This document shows positions 36,295 through 46,156 of a DNA stretch of 64,000 nt, piece by piece; position 1 is the first letter of the stretch, and every line of letters starts with the position of its first letter. The stretch lies in assembly GCA_963682055.1 (NCBI GenBank), contig OY821740.1, positions 11,804,814 through 11,868,813 of the forward strand, in the 5' to 3' direction. Under the pieces are notes generated by a model, which worked only from the letters and a program-made list of their open reading frames with translations, did no database searches and was not told the origin of the DNA. The position numbers were made by a program, and so were the translations under genes. This DNA comes from Primula veris (lineage: Eukaryota > Streptophyta > Magnoliopsida > Ericales > Primulaceae).

Positions 36295-36589
36295 TTATAG
36301 CTTTCATCAGTTCAAATATGCCAATCTGTTTTCTATAAGCTACAGACATCGAGTCCCAAATTATATCGACTTTCTCCTTATAATTCGTTGCACTGTTTAT
36401 ATATTATTTTCATAACTGTTTTTATCAATTCATTATTTATCTATAGATGCTTCAGAAACTGCGGAAGAGACAACTTCCCATCTGCTGAAGAATTTAGTTA
36501 TTTGCTGGATGTGCTTAGCTGTGGTTCTAACAGCGATGAAAAGTTCTTGAACATAAATACCAACTATAAAGGTTACTAATCATGCTTAT

Positions 36590-38211
36590 CTTTTTACGTC
36601 ACTTGCATTTGTTATGTTCAAGGTAAAAGTTAAAGAAGAAACACTTAAAACTTCCTTTTTACTGCTATACCAAAATTGATCTAAAAAGTATTGAATGGGG
36701 ACAAGACTCAAAAATATTTTACATGTAACAAGTTTTAGTGTCGAGTATTATTTTCTTTACGCAATTTGGGAAAATATGAAAGCGCAAGCAGTTCAAGAGT
36801 TAGAAAACAAATAAATGTTAGTAAATTGTTTTTCAAGTTTTGGATGAAAATGGTTGAATATTAAAATTTCTATGTTTGTATCCTATCCGCTCTTTTATGT
36901 TTGGTTCATACATTTTTTTTGGTTTCTTATATTATTTGAACTTTCTATTCATAATGTTTCTACAATCGAAATAATAATTACCAAATTTTTTCTTATAAAA
37001 AAAATCATATGTATTTTAGAAACTTTGAGAAAAAAAGGATATGTGATATTTTTCAAAAGAATGAAAAAAAAATCTAGTGAAAATGATAATGCCAGAGTGG
37101 TAACTATTTTTCAATTTCTTGTTTTAGAATATATTTTTCCTATATGAACATGTTTTAATTAATTGTATTTTGCCACATAATTCATTAACAACAATAAAAA
37201 CATTATTATATTTAACAACTTTTTTAACATCTATAAAGATAACACAGATTTAAGATAATTAATAGAGACAAAAAAATTCATTATTAGCTAACTATTTTAG
37301 TTAAAAATAGATATAACAACACTATTGTATATAGTCTTAATAGTTGGCAAGTCTGGTCACAAATATGGTTTACCCCTTTATCCTTTTCTTATTATTTAAA
37401 AATTAAAATTACCTTTTTTATTTTGACTCGATCTATCTCCTATTATTTTGCCTTGCGAGTCAATCTCCCCCTATATTTTAGCCTTTTTTATTTATTTATT
37501 TTTATTTCGTCTTATCTTTGCAATATTGTTTGTTAATGATGAAAAATATTTATATTTTTTAAAAAGTATGTTTAACCTGGTATATTTTTTTATTGAAATT
37601 ATAGGAAGATGTTTATTTACAGTTAATTCATACATCGTAGATTAGAAAATAGAATGTTAGATGGTCTATTTTTAATAACTAATTTACTTTTTTTATTTTT
37701 ATTATATATTAGAGAAATTAGTTTTTGATAAATTAAAAACAAATATTACAACACAATAAAACTCAAATAAAAATATAAAATCCTATTGAAAACTACCCTA
37801 AATATAAATATAAATATTAATTAAAATTTATAAAAAATAAAAATAATAATAAGTTTTTGGGCAACGGAACTGTGTACCGTCCAACTCATGGACTGTACAA
37901 AAATAGTTGCTAAAATTTTATCTTTCAATTTTTTTAACATTATCAGATCTTTTTTCATAAAATAAAAAAATTAGGACGACAAAAATACTATTAGATGTGT
38001 CTTCTATTTATAAAAAACATAAACAAAAATAAATAGTGTAGGAAACCTATTTTTTTTCGTTGACAATAGAAGCATCTGGACTGTTTCCTAAGATCTTATC
38101 CAATATAGGGCCCGATTTAAACGGCTTACTTTCCCCCTAATATTACAAACATGAATGGTGTTTTTTACGTTTATAATATGCTGATAACTAATAAAAAGTT
38201 GGGGGTAAAAT
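36590..38211. other. Intergenic, no gene seen
   Basis: Very AT-rich, low-complexity ORFs only. 37740-37850 resembles the repeat at 4697-4900. Confidence 0.45.
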
Positions 38212-38400
38212 CAGTGGTGGAACGAAAATTTGAGGGCCGCAAACACGGGCTCAAATCTATATATATTTATTCAATTAAATATACAAATAATACTTTTGAT
38301 GTTCAATTCGTCAACAAAGATTTTTTGAATTTGCCAAAAACAATTTTAAAAAAATCTGCCTGGTTACTGAATAAGTAGATGCTACCCATAATAGCTTAAA
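38212..38400. mobile_element. hAT-like terminus (CAGTGGTGGAACG), partner end not found
   Basis: CAGTGGTGGAACGAAAATTT resembles the common plant hAT terminus CAGTGGCGGAGCCAGAATTT and the element end at 41902. No inverted partner could be placed, so the right limit is arbitrary. Confidence 0.3.
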
Positions 38401-38862
38401 TTTTGAAAATAGGGTTAGGTTTATGAATGAAAATAATACTGTAACTACACAAATTAAGAAAATACTAATGCTAAAAACTTAAAACGAAACTCAAACCCAA
38501 ACCCAGGTCTTAGAGTAATCAGAGGGAGAATCTCCTATTTTGGCTAGACAAGTTGATATTCTCTGCAGTGGCTATTTAAGATATATGCTATAATTGTCAA
38601 AATAGATGTATACTAAATAAAACATTTGTGAAAATCTTGGTGTAGCCTCTAGGGCCAATAATGAGGCGAAATGAGACGAAAATGGTTTATTTCCTTTCGT
38701 TTATTTTTGAGGTTTTCGTGACGAATCAAAAAATTTCGTTTCGTCTTATAAACAATTTTTTATACTATATATATACTATATGAGTTTTATTAATTCATAT
38801 ATCTAATATAATATACTATAGATTTATTATTACAAACACACACACACATATATATATATATA

Positions 38863-39348
38863 CTAGTAAAAGTTACCTACGCGTTGCGTGTGAGACGCGT
38901 AATGACATAAGTCTCGTAATATATTTTATTTTGAACATAATATTCATATTTGATATCATTTATTTTAGTTATACAGGTTAAAACGAATCGTTAATTAATT
39001 TAGGCTACATCTGTCATAAATTGTTAATTAATTATATTAGGTATATCGGTAATTATTACTCGCTCCGTCCCAAAATATTAGGGTTTTATGTATTTACGTG
39101 CAATTTTGATCGGCAAATATCTCGTCTTTATATTGTTGAAATGTAAATTTTTAAAATTTGTTCATATAATTTAACATTTCAACTATGTGGTTAAAATTTG
39201 AAAAATTCGATTTTGACAACTTAGATATGAGTTATTTGTCGGTCAAACTTGTACGCAGTTTCGTATAACCCATGTGAAGGTATTTTTGAAAAAACTTGGT
39301 AAATTTTGACAGTCTCAACTTTTTTTGAGTTTGATTATATTAATATTA

Positions 39349-39352
<4 letters not shown>
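38863..39352 (-). mobile_element. Helitron-like element, copy 4, split by a Stowaway MITE
   Basis: On the plus strand it runs from A|CTAGTAAAAGTTACC...GTTGCGTGTGAGACGCGTAA to ...TTATATTAATATTATGA|T, the inverse of the TC...hairpin...CTAG Helitron format. The inner segment TAAATTTTGACAGTCTCAAC matches copy 2. A Stowaway-like MITE (39059-39280) sits inside at a TA. Confidence 0.62.
39059..39280. mobile_element. Stowaway-like MITE nested in the Helitron
   Basis: It starts CTCGCTCCGTCCCAAAATAT after TA (39057-39058) and ends CATGTGAAGG before TA (39281-39282). Internal homology to 54499-54735 (TTACGTGCAATTTTGAYCGG) supports the family; the right terminus is worn. Confidence 0.6.
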
Positions 39353-39428
<76 letters not shown>

Positions 39429-39430
39429 TT
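39353..39430. repeat. (TA)n(TG)n microsatellite
   Basis: More than 30 TA units followed by about six TG units, directly after the Helitron end. Confidence 0.9.
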
Positions 39431-40374
39431 TTTTTAAAGGAAAATAAAATTTCACGAAAAAAACAAGAGTATTATCATCTCGTTTACTAAAAAAAAATTA
39501 TATTGTTATTAATTATCATTTCCTCATGTATCATAAATTTGTTTATGAGCCGAGATTTTAACAAAACGAATACAAAAACTTTCACGAAAATTTCGTCTCA
39601 CTCTCATCGCTAGTGGCAGCGGTCCCGCTGGCCCCTAACTGAGTAAAATTATTTAAGTTTACATATACAGAAAAGGAAAGGACCTAATATATATCATTAG
39701 TTAGTCTTGTCTCAACTATGAAACAAGTATATCGCCCCATGAGTATATCCCCACGTGATCTGTTTTTGCCGGCCCTATTTATATTAGGATAGGATGTCTT
39801 TGTTTTTTGCCATCGAATTATAATACAATTCAATGTAATGGTGATCCAATAGCTAATAAAAAATATGTTTTTTTATAATAAAAAATTATGGTAAAATATA
39901 TATTTTTTTAATATAGACATCATATGTACGGGTATTTACGGTACACCATTTAAAATACCTGATATAACAAATGAAATATCGTTGACATTTTCCGTCTTTA
40001 ACCACATCGGCACGGCTTGGGAACGTCATAAGTACATGAACGGTATATCTACAGTACTTTTTTTTCGGCATGCCAAATATTTTTTTTCTTCATGCGTACC
40101 GTATTTGAAATGGCGTACATTATCCGTACTGGCTACTTCAAACAAAAAATATAAAATATTCGTGTTTATCTAGGTGTTTATGTTTACAATTTTTGTGTCT
40201 GAAAAAAATGAATTTTTTCATTGTTTTTGTTAACTTTAGATTGTATTTACTTTAATCCAATGATTTAAAATAGTATTAAGGTAGTCTACCCTAACTTTTT
40301 CAAGGCAGGCAAAACAGATCATCATCACCTGCCACTACATACATAAGAAACGGTTTTGAAGAAATAAATGGATA
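39431..40374. other. Intergenic, no gene seen
   Basis: No supported ORF. 39590-39650 contains CGTCTCACTCTCATCGCTAG and a CGGTCCCGCTGG patch that may be another worn transposon end. Confidence 0.4.
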
Positions 40375-40551
40375 CTAGTAATCGTGCCTCACGCGTTGCG
40401 TATGCGGCGCGTAAAATAATTTTATTAGTTTTTATTTTTTATATTTTTATTGAAGTATGATATTATTGTAATTAATATAAAAGTATATGGGTATTTTAAA
40501 AAAAAAATGGTTAAATTGGGCAGGCTCAGTTGATTTATTATAATAGAATGA
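40375..40551 (-). mobile_element. Short Helitron-like element, copy 3
   Basis: A|CTAGTAATCGTGCCTCACGC...GATTTATTATAATAGAATGA|T. On the minus strand this is TCATTCTATTATAATAAATC...CTAG with a CACGC-GTT-GCGT hairpin near the end and insertion between A and T. 177 bp, a shortened form of copy 2. Confidence 0.62.
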
Positions 40552-40950
40552 TATAAACAAAGAAATGTAAAATAATAATTCAACACTATTTATTTTAATA
40601 AATTATTGCATACAATTTGAATTCATTTGTCATTTGATCTGAAACATGTTTAATACTCAATTTTGAATTGACCAAATCAGGGTTTTCCTGTAAACTATCC
40701 ACTGGAACTTCCTAAAATTACTATAAATTCCTAAATTAACTATTTAAAAGCTAACTTTAAGGTGGGTTAGAAAGGTACTGTTTGTGTACCGTAACATGTA
40801 GCTAAATGAACATTTGACATTTGTCAAATATTTCATACATCAATTTTATTGAAATACTATAATGTTGATGTATAATGCTCTACTCTCACCGTTTCAAAAA
40901 TTTCTTTTCCAAAACCTTTTCATGTTGTTACTCTTACTCACTATAATATA

Positions 40951-41860
40951 AAGGGATGGATTAGGATCGGAACTCGATCGAACTCGTATCCCGATCCGAT
41001 TACTTTTGTAAGTGAAAAAAAAATCCCAATCCCGATCCCGACCCGATAAAAGTCGGGACCCGACATTTTCGGGATCCCGTAGGGTCGGGATAGGTTTATC
41101 CCGAATCTCCCGACATATTTTTTTATTTTACGACAACGTTATTTTTTATTAACAATTTTCATTTGATAAGTCGAAACATGTTATTAACACCAAATATAAT
41201 GCTAATTTTAAAATAACATTCATAATAAATAAAAAAATAAATTAATATGTAGTAAAAAAAATAGTGTGAAACTATAAATAATGGAGTAAATAAAAAATTT
41301 GATACATTTTTTATCAGATTCTTTTAGTATTTAGTTTTATTCAAACAAACAACAATTATCATACTAAATGAGATATATTATCATTATAATTTTTATAATC
41401 GGAAAATAATTAACATTTATATTTTTTGAAGTAACAATATAATTTTTTTATTTAAGTATATTTTTTATTTTAATAGTTTTATATATTCAAAACTACAAAT
41501 CTATATTATAGTTATATAATTATAACTAATATATGAAACAAAAAGAATTGTAACTCATATAGTAGAGTGCTTATATTATATGTTAAATGTACAATGTTCG
41601 ATTCCCATCACTTGCATTTGATATAAATTCATTTATATTTTAGTGTTGAAATAAAAAAAATCATGTTATATAATATAAAATGTAAATTAATTTAAAAATC
41701 GGATCGGGTCAGGACACCCGACGAAATTAAAATTGGCATCCGATCCCGATCTCGAAGTGTCCCGGGTCGTGACAAAACCCAACATTTTCGGGTCGGGACT
41801 CTTTTCGGGTTCGGTGCGGGTCAGGACGGATCGGGATTTCGGGAATTTTTCGCAGCCCTA
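40951..41860 (-). mobile_element. TAGGG-type hAT-like element, copy A
   Basis: About 910 bp, homologous in inverse orientation to 56228-57133. Read on the minus strand it begins TAGGGCTGCGAAAAATTCCC and ends CCATCCCTTTA. Both ends are dense in CCCGACCC/GGGTCGGG words. The middle is AT-rich and non-coding and holds a tRNA-like segment (41550-41616). Confidence 0.6.
41550..41616 (+). other. tRNA-like pol III box A/box B segment in copy A
   Basis: TAACTCATATAGTAGAGTGC resembles a tRNA D-arm/box A (TAGCTCAGTTGGTAGAGCGC type). TGTTCGATTCCC, about 40 bp on, resembles the T-loop box B (GGTTCGATTCC). A matching acceptor stem is not visible, so it is tRNA-derived and not a functional tRNA gene. Confidence 0.5.
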
Positions 41861-41861
41861 A

Positions 41862-41865
<4 letters not shown>

Positions 41866-41901
<36 letters not shown>
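41866..41901. repeat. (TA)n microsatellite
   Basis: About 18 TA units between two transposon ends. Confidence 0.85.
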
Positions 41902-41904
<3 letters not shown>

Positions 41905-43347
41905 TGGTGGAGGTAGAATTTTAAACCACAGATGTCAAAATATTGACAAAAAAAAAAAATTAAAATTAAGAAAAACGAAACTGCAAAATGTCAAAAATTG
42001 TTACTTAATTTACAATCGACCAATACGGTCACACATATCTTGAAAGCGATGCATAATAACATCGTTTGATAAACTTTCAAATATACCAGTTTCAGTGTAA
42101 ATACTAAATCATATAAACAAGAAAAAAAACCAATGAAGTTAACTAGCTAAGTAAGTTACAAAGCAATCAACAATTTTATTCGAAATAAATTAAAATAAGT
42201 CAAACAGTAAGTTTACCCAACTTAATTTATACGTGTAAATAACAAGCTGGACATTCTGTAAACAACATACTAAATAACTAACTTTTTTAAAAGACACAAT
42301 TGATTTATACATGTTCCATTAAAAATTTATCTTAATAAACAACTAATTAAAATTTCCCAAATTTATATACTACATACCTAACTTTTTCTAATAAAAATCT
42401 ATTAAAAAGCACACTAACTTTTTTAAGTAATAAACAATTGCTAAACAAACAATGATAGAATCAATAAATTACGGTATATTATTAATTTTGCAAACTATTT
42501 AAGTAGTTAGGATAAAAAAGAAAGACTAAGAAAGAGAAAAAAAACAACTGTGGCTCCAACTTAGCTTGTGTTGGGAATAACAATTATGACTGGTCATCGT
42601 ATAAGAGATTGAGTTTGGGGTTTGTTAGTGTTTATACCATTTAATCTCTCTATCGTCGGAAGAAACTCCATTATGGAGGATTTTACTATGAACACATTGA
42701 CTCTATATAACTAATTAGTATACTTTTTTTTAAGTACTTTATTCATGTACTCGAGAGGAATTCATTTTTGTTTTGTTTATTTCATATACACATGGGTAAG
42801 GCAGGTCATGCATCTATGTATATGGATTAATAGATCGATCTGTAGATTCACATCTATATAATATCTTTTTACCGATAGTGGTGACATCCACTTATATAGC
42901 TATGTTCGATTCGGAGGAATAAAATAAAAAGGGTTTTATAGCCTTTCGGGGAGATGGCTGAGTGGTTGATAGCCCCGGTCTTGAAAACCGGTATAGTTCT
43001 GACCAAAGAACTATCGAGGGTTCATATCCCTATCTCTCCTTTTAATCATTGAATAGAGTTGTATCTTTATTGGTTTGTCTATGACCGATAACAGAAATTA
43101 AAAGGAATAGCTAGGCTATCCCACATAGCCAAGTCATAAAAAAATGGATTCTAAAAAAAAAATTCGATCGAAATTAATTGAAAGTCATCACTTATATATA
43201 GATAGAATTTTGAATACGTATAATACAAAGTTTCTATTTAAATGAAATATTAAATTTGAAATTAACTTAACACCACATGGGTATTTTGGTAAATTTTATA
43301 TAAAAGTCAGGGGGTCACCCCCTTGCCCCATTGCAGTTCCGCCAGTG
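41902..43347. mobile_element. Non-autonomous hAT-like element carrying plastid DNA
   Basis: The left end CAGTGGTGGAGGTAGAATTT and right end CATTGCAGTTCCGCCAGTG are imperfect inverted repeats of the common plant hAT type (CAGTGGCGGAGC). Near the right end GGGGGTCACCCCCTTGCCCC is also typical. The left flank is a TA repeat and the right flank starts ATATCACA, so the 8 bp duplication cannot be judged. A plastid-like trnS copy lies inside. Confidence 0.5.
42948..43040 (+). pseudogene. trnS-UGA: Plastid-type trnS-UGA copy (nuclear plastid DNA)
   Basis: 93 nt with acceptor GGGGAGA pairing TCTCTCC, D-arm GGCTGAGTGGTTGATAGCC, anticodon stem CCGGT/ACCGG with loop CTTGAAA (anticodon TGA) and a long variable arm (TATAGTTCT...AGAACTATCGA), all as in plastid tRNA-Ser(UGA). 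The T-loop reads TTCATATCCC where TTCGAATCCC is expected, which breaks box B, so it is most likely a dead nuclear copy. Flanking plastid-like sequence probably extends both ways, perhaps 42800-43130, but I cannot set limits. Confidence 0.75.
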
Positions 43348-43496
43348 ATATCACACACGGTATCAACTAAATTAGATATTTTTCTTTATGTAAACAGCTT
43401 AATATTATCGCACAAATTTTTTGTGATAAATTGAAATTATGATAATAATACCTAATAGTATTTTATTGTTAAAAATTTGTGTAGCAAAACCCTTGT

Positions 43497-44412
43497 CTAT
43501 TAGATTGTCAAAAAAGTTATATTATATTGTCACAAAAAAGTTATTAGATTGTCAAAATTTCTATTAGATTGTCAAAAAATTTCTATTAGATTATCAAAAA
43601 AAAAATGGTAACATATTCTCAAAAAAATTATATTAGATTTTTATAAAAATCGTATTAGATTATCAAAAAATTTGTATTAGATTGTCAAGAAAATTGTATT
43701 CAATTCTAAGAAAAATCATACTATATTGTCAAAAATGATGTATTAGATTGTCAAAAAATTATCAATTTTTTGTATTAGATTATCAAAAAATTGTCAATTT
43801 TTTGTATTAGATTATCAAATTTTTTATATTAAATTGCCGAAAAAATTGAATTATATTGTCAAAACATTTATATTAGATTGTAAAAAAAAAATGTATTAGA
43901 TTGTCAAAAAAATTGTATTAAATTGCCAAAAAAAATGTATATAGATTGTCAGAAATGTTGTATTAGATTGTCTAAAAAATCGCATTAGATTGTCAAATTT
44001 TTTGCATTAAATTGTCGATAAAATTGAATTATATTGTAAAAAAAATTGTATTAGATTGTCAAATTTATTAGATTGTCAAAAATATTGAATTAGATTGTCA
44101 ATTTTTTTGTATTAAATTGTTAATGTTTTGTATTAAATTGTCAAAAATGTTGTATTAGATTGTCAAAAATATCGTATTAGATTGTCAAATTTTTTGTATT
44201 AAATTGCCGAAAAAATCGAATTATATTGTCAAAAATTGTATATTAGATTGTTAAATAGATTATATTATATTTTCAAAAATATTGTATTAGATTGTAAAAA
44301 AAAAGTATTAAATTGTCATAAATTTTATATTAGATTGTCATAAAAATAGCATTAGATTGTCTATTAGATTGTCAAAAATTTGTATTAAATTGTCAAAAAA
44401 ATTATATTTGAT
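43497..44412. repeat. Minisatellite, ~22 bp unit (TATTAGATTGTCAAAAAAAT), array 1
   Basis: Some 40 imperfect units of TATTAGATTGTC plus a variable A-run. Units vary in length and base content. The same unit makes array 2 at 57280-57935, and both arrays are followed by a related ~150 bp flank. Confidence 0.88.
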
Positions 44413-44520
44413 TATTTTTAGGATTTTTAGTTTTTTTTTTCAAATAATGTTATTTTTTTCCAATTTTTTTAATTTTTCTGGTTGTTTTTTTCCTTTTTTT
44501 AAAATTTTTTTTTAAGTTTT

Positions 44521-44672
44521 GGTCAACGCCGAAGAGCGATCAATGGTCTTGGTATTGGTCAAACTTTTACTGGGTCACATGTGTTGGGTTTATGTGTATT
44601 ATCAAAGGGTACTAATTTGAAATAAATAGTTTGAAAGCGGTACTAATTCTTAAATAAGTAGTTTCAAATGGT
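44521..44672 (+). repeat. Flank shared by the two minisatellite arrays, copy 1
   Basis: Contains GGTCAACGCCG, AATGGTCTTGGT and TTAAATAAGTAGTTTCAAAT, matching 58110-58275 in order and orientation. The arrays are thus part of one larger repeated element. Confidence 0.6.
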
Positions 44673-44696
44673 ATTAATAAAAATTTGCTTCCGGGT

Positions 44697-45477
44697 TGTT
44701 GAACCATGGGTTTAATAATTGATTTTGATTATAAGTGTGATTATAATTTAATAATTTTATAATTCGATGATATAATGTTTGATCTTTTTCAAAAAGAGAA
44801 AATAGATGGTAATATAATGTTTTTGATGTTGTTTGAGTTTGATCACTTTTCTCCTTATTTTTCATTTTTTGAGCTTTTTTTTCAACAATTGAGTTTTTTG
44901 TGTTTTTGATAGAGAGAGATTAATGGATGGTGATTAATGTATTTTGGAGAGAGATTGAGGTGTATTTGAAGAGCCAAAATGTCCATTGGTTTATAGATGA
45001 CCGTTTTGAGTTGTTGGGTGTATTATACAATGGATAATGGCTTGTTTTCAAAAAGGCAAAAAACAACTTTTTTGAATCGGACTGAATCTCGATCGATCGG
45101 ACTGATCTCGATCGATCAAGATTTCTGGAGAAAATTTGTACTGCTATAATTTCGATCGATCGGACTGCATCTCGATCGATCGAGATTCACTGGAACTTTT
45201 TGGACAATTTTGGATCAATCGGACTATATCTCAATCGATCGAGATTTCTGGACTGATTTTCCTACTTTTTGAAATATCCGTAATTTGCTCGTTCGGACTC
45301 CGAATCGACTTCCATTTGAACCGTTGACTTCATTATTGAGTGCTCTATCATTTTAAATCCTGAAATATACATTTTCTCTTTTTGGAAAAGATCAAACATT
45401 ATATCATCGAATTATAAAATCATTAAATCATAATCACACTTATAATCAAAATCAATTGTTGAACTCATGGTTCAACA
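44697..45477 (-). repeat. 781 bp LTR with extended inverted ends
   Basis: It starts TGTTGAACCATGGG and ends CATGGTTCAACA, with the polypurine tract complement ATCTCCCCC directly outside. The first ~88 bp (44697-44784) and last ~88 bp (45390-45477) are inverted copies, so each end mirrors the other far beyond the usual few bases. Inside, a motif with TCTCGATCGATCGGACTG recurs three times (45085-45245). Confidence 0.68.
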
Positions 45478-45751
45478 ATCTCCCCCATTTTGATTATGAC
45501 AAAATAATGATGATTTTACAAGTATAAAATATATCACCCCCATTTAAACAAATCACATTTCTCTAAATATCATTTTTCTCCCCCTTTGGCATTATCAAAA
45601 TGCTAATACAATTGAGGTTTTATGGAGAGTTTTGAAAGAATTAATAAAACATGAAAAATGTTATCATGATGTATATAACCCAACTAATCACATATATGTA
45701 AAGATTATAGAGTCATATGTACCGAATATATGATGTCGAGTCCGCTCTTTA

Positions 45752-46156
45752 ATGATATTTGCATTGAGCGTTTCCAAGTCCAAGTATGTGGTACCACTTG
45801 TTGGTATGCCTTCCATTTTTGTCGATCAATGGTACTTCATTCTTTATGGTGGGGTCGATTTTCTTGACTTCCACATGTTTTACGGGTGTTGTCAACCAAT
45901 TGTTGATTTTCTCATTTTGAATGGAGATACCTACAGCACGAAATTTGTCTTTTTGTCCCCAATTTCTTTTGGGTCCGACATTGTTAGTGACATGGGTCTT
46001 TACTACTCATTTCAAATCGCTTCTAGTAACACAAAAACGATAAGAACATTTAGAAGAAATATGCTCATTTCTACTACAATGTATACAATACATAAACTTT
46101 TTCGCATAACGAGAACTATACGACTTTTTGTAGGAATTTTTAGAAGTTTGATGAAC
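45752..46156 (-). pseudogene. 3' part of the copia gag remnant
   Basis: On the minus strand, upstream of the purine tracts, SSRYAKKFMYCIHCSRNEHI is followed by SSKC, a CCHC-like knuckle. Stops and shifts follow. It is separated from the rest of gag by the solo LTR. Confidence 0.5.

Larger units (their letters stand above)
34352..36579 (+). pseudogene. Broken CCCH zinc-finger/RRM protein gene (AtC3H46-like)
   Basis: The ATG at 34352 opens an ORF (AKVVYNRIKKVEPENVSKIL, then GYLLIQETGERDMLRLAF) typical of the N-terminus of plant CCCH-RRM proteins of the C3H18/22/46/53/55 group. That frame stops at 34598-34600; the homology continues in another frame from about 34550 to a stop at 35101-35103. 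This second frame has the zinc finger CHYNIKGFCKHESNCRYFH (C-x7-C-x5-C-x3-H, near 34765-34821) and the conserved block SLEKLEMELTELLKTKRGFP, then AEGYLTESQRHGKAGYSLTK. It ends right after LARLKNSI, where the RRM should follow. C-terminal relics reappear at about 36070-36222 (FRKQLMEEQTLEFDRNYVSE) and 36446-36579. The RRM exons are missing and an LTR fragment lies between. Frameshift, deletion and insertion make it a pseudogene. Confidence 0.72.

Noticed and set aside
42948..43040. Functional nuclear tRNA-Ser
   Set aside because: Plastid-type sequence with a changed T-loop (TTCATATC), so box B is broken.
43497..44412. CRISPR-like array
   Set aside because: The whole unit is repeated with no unique spacers of constant size, and the host is a plant; it is a minisatellite.
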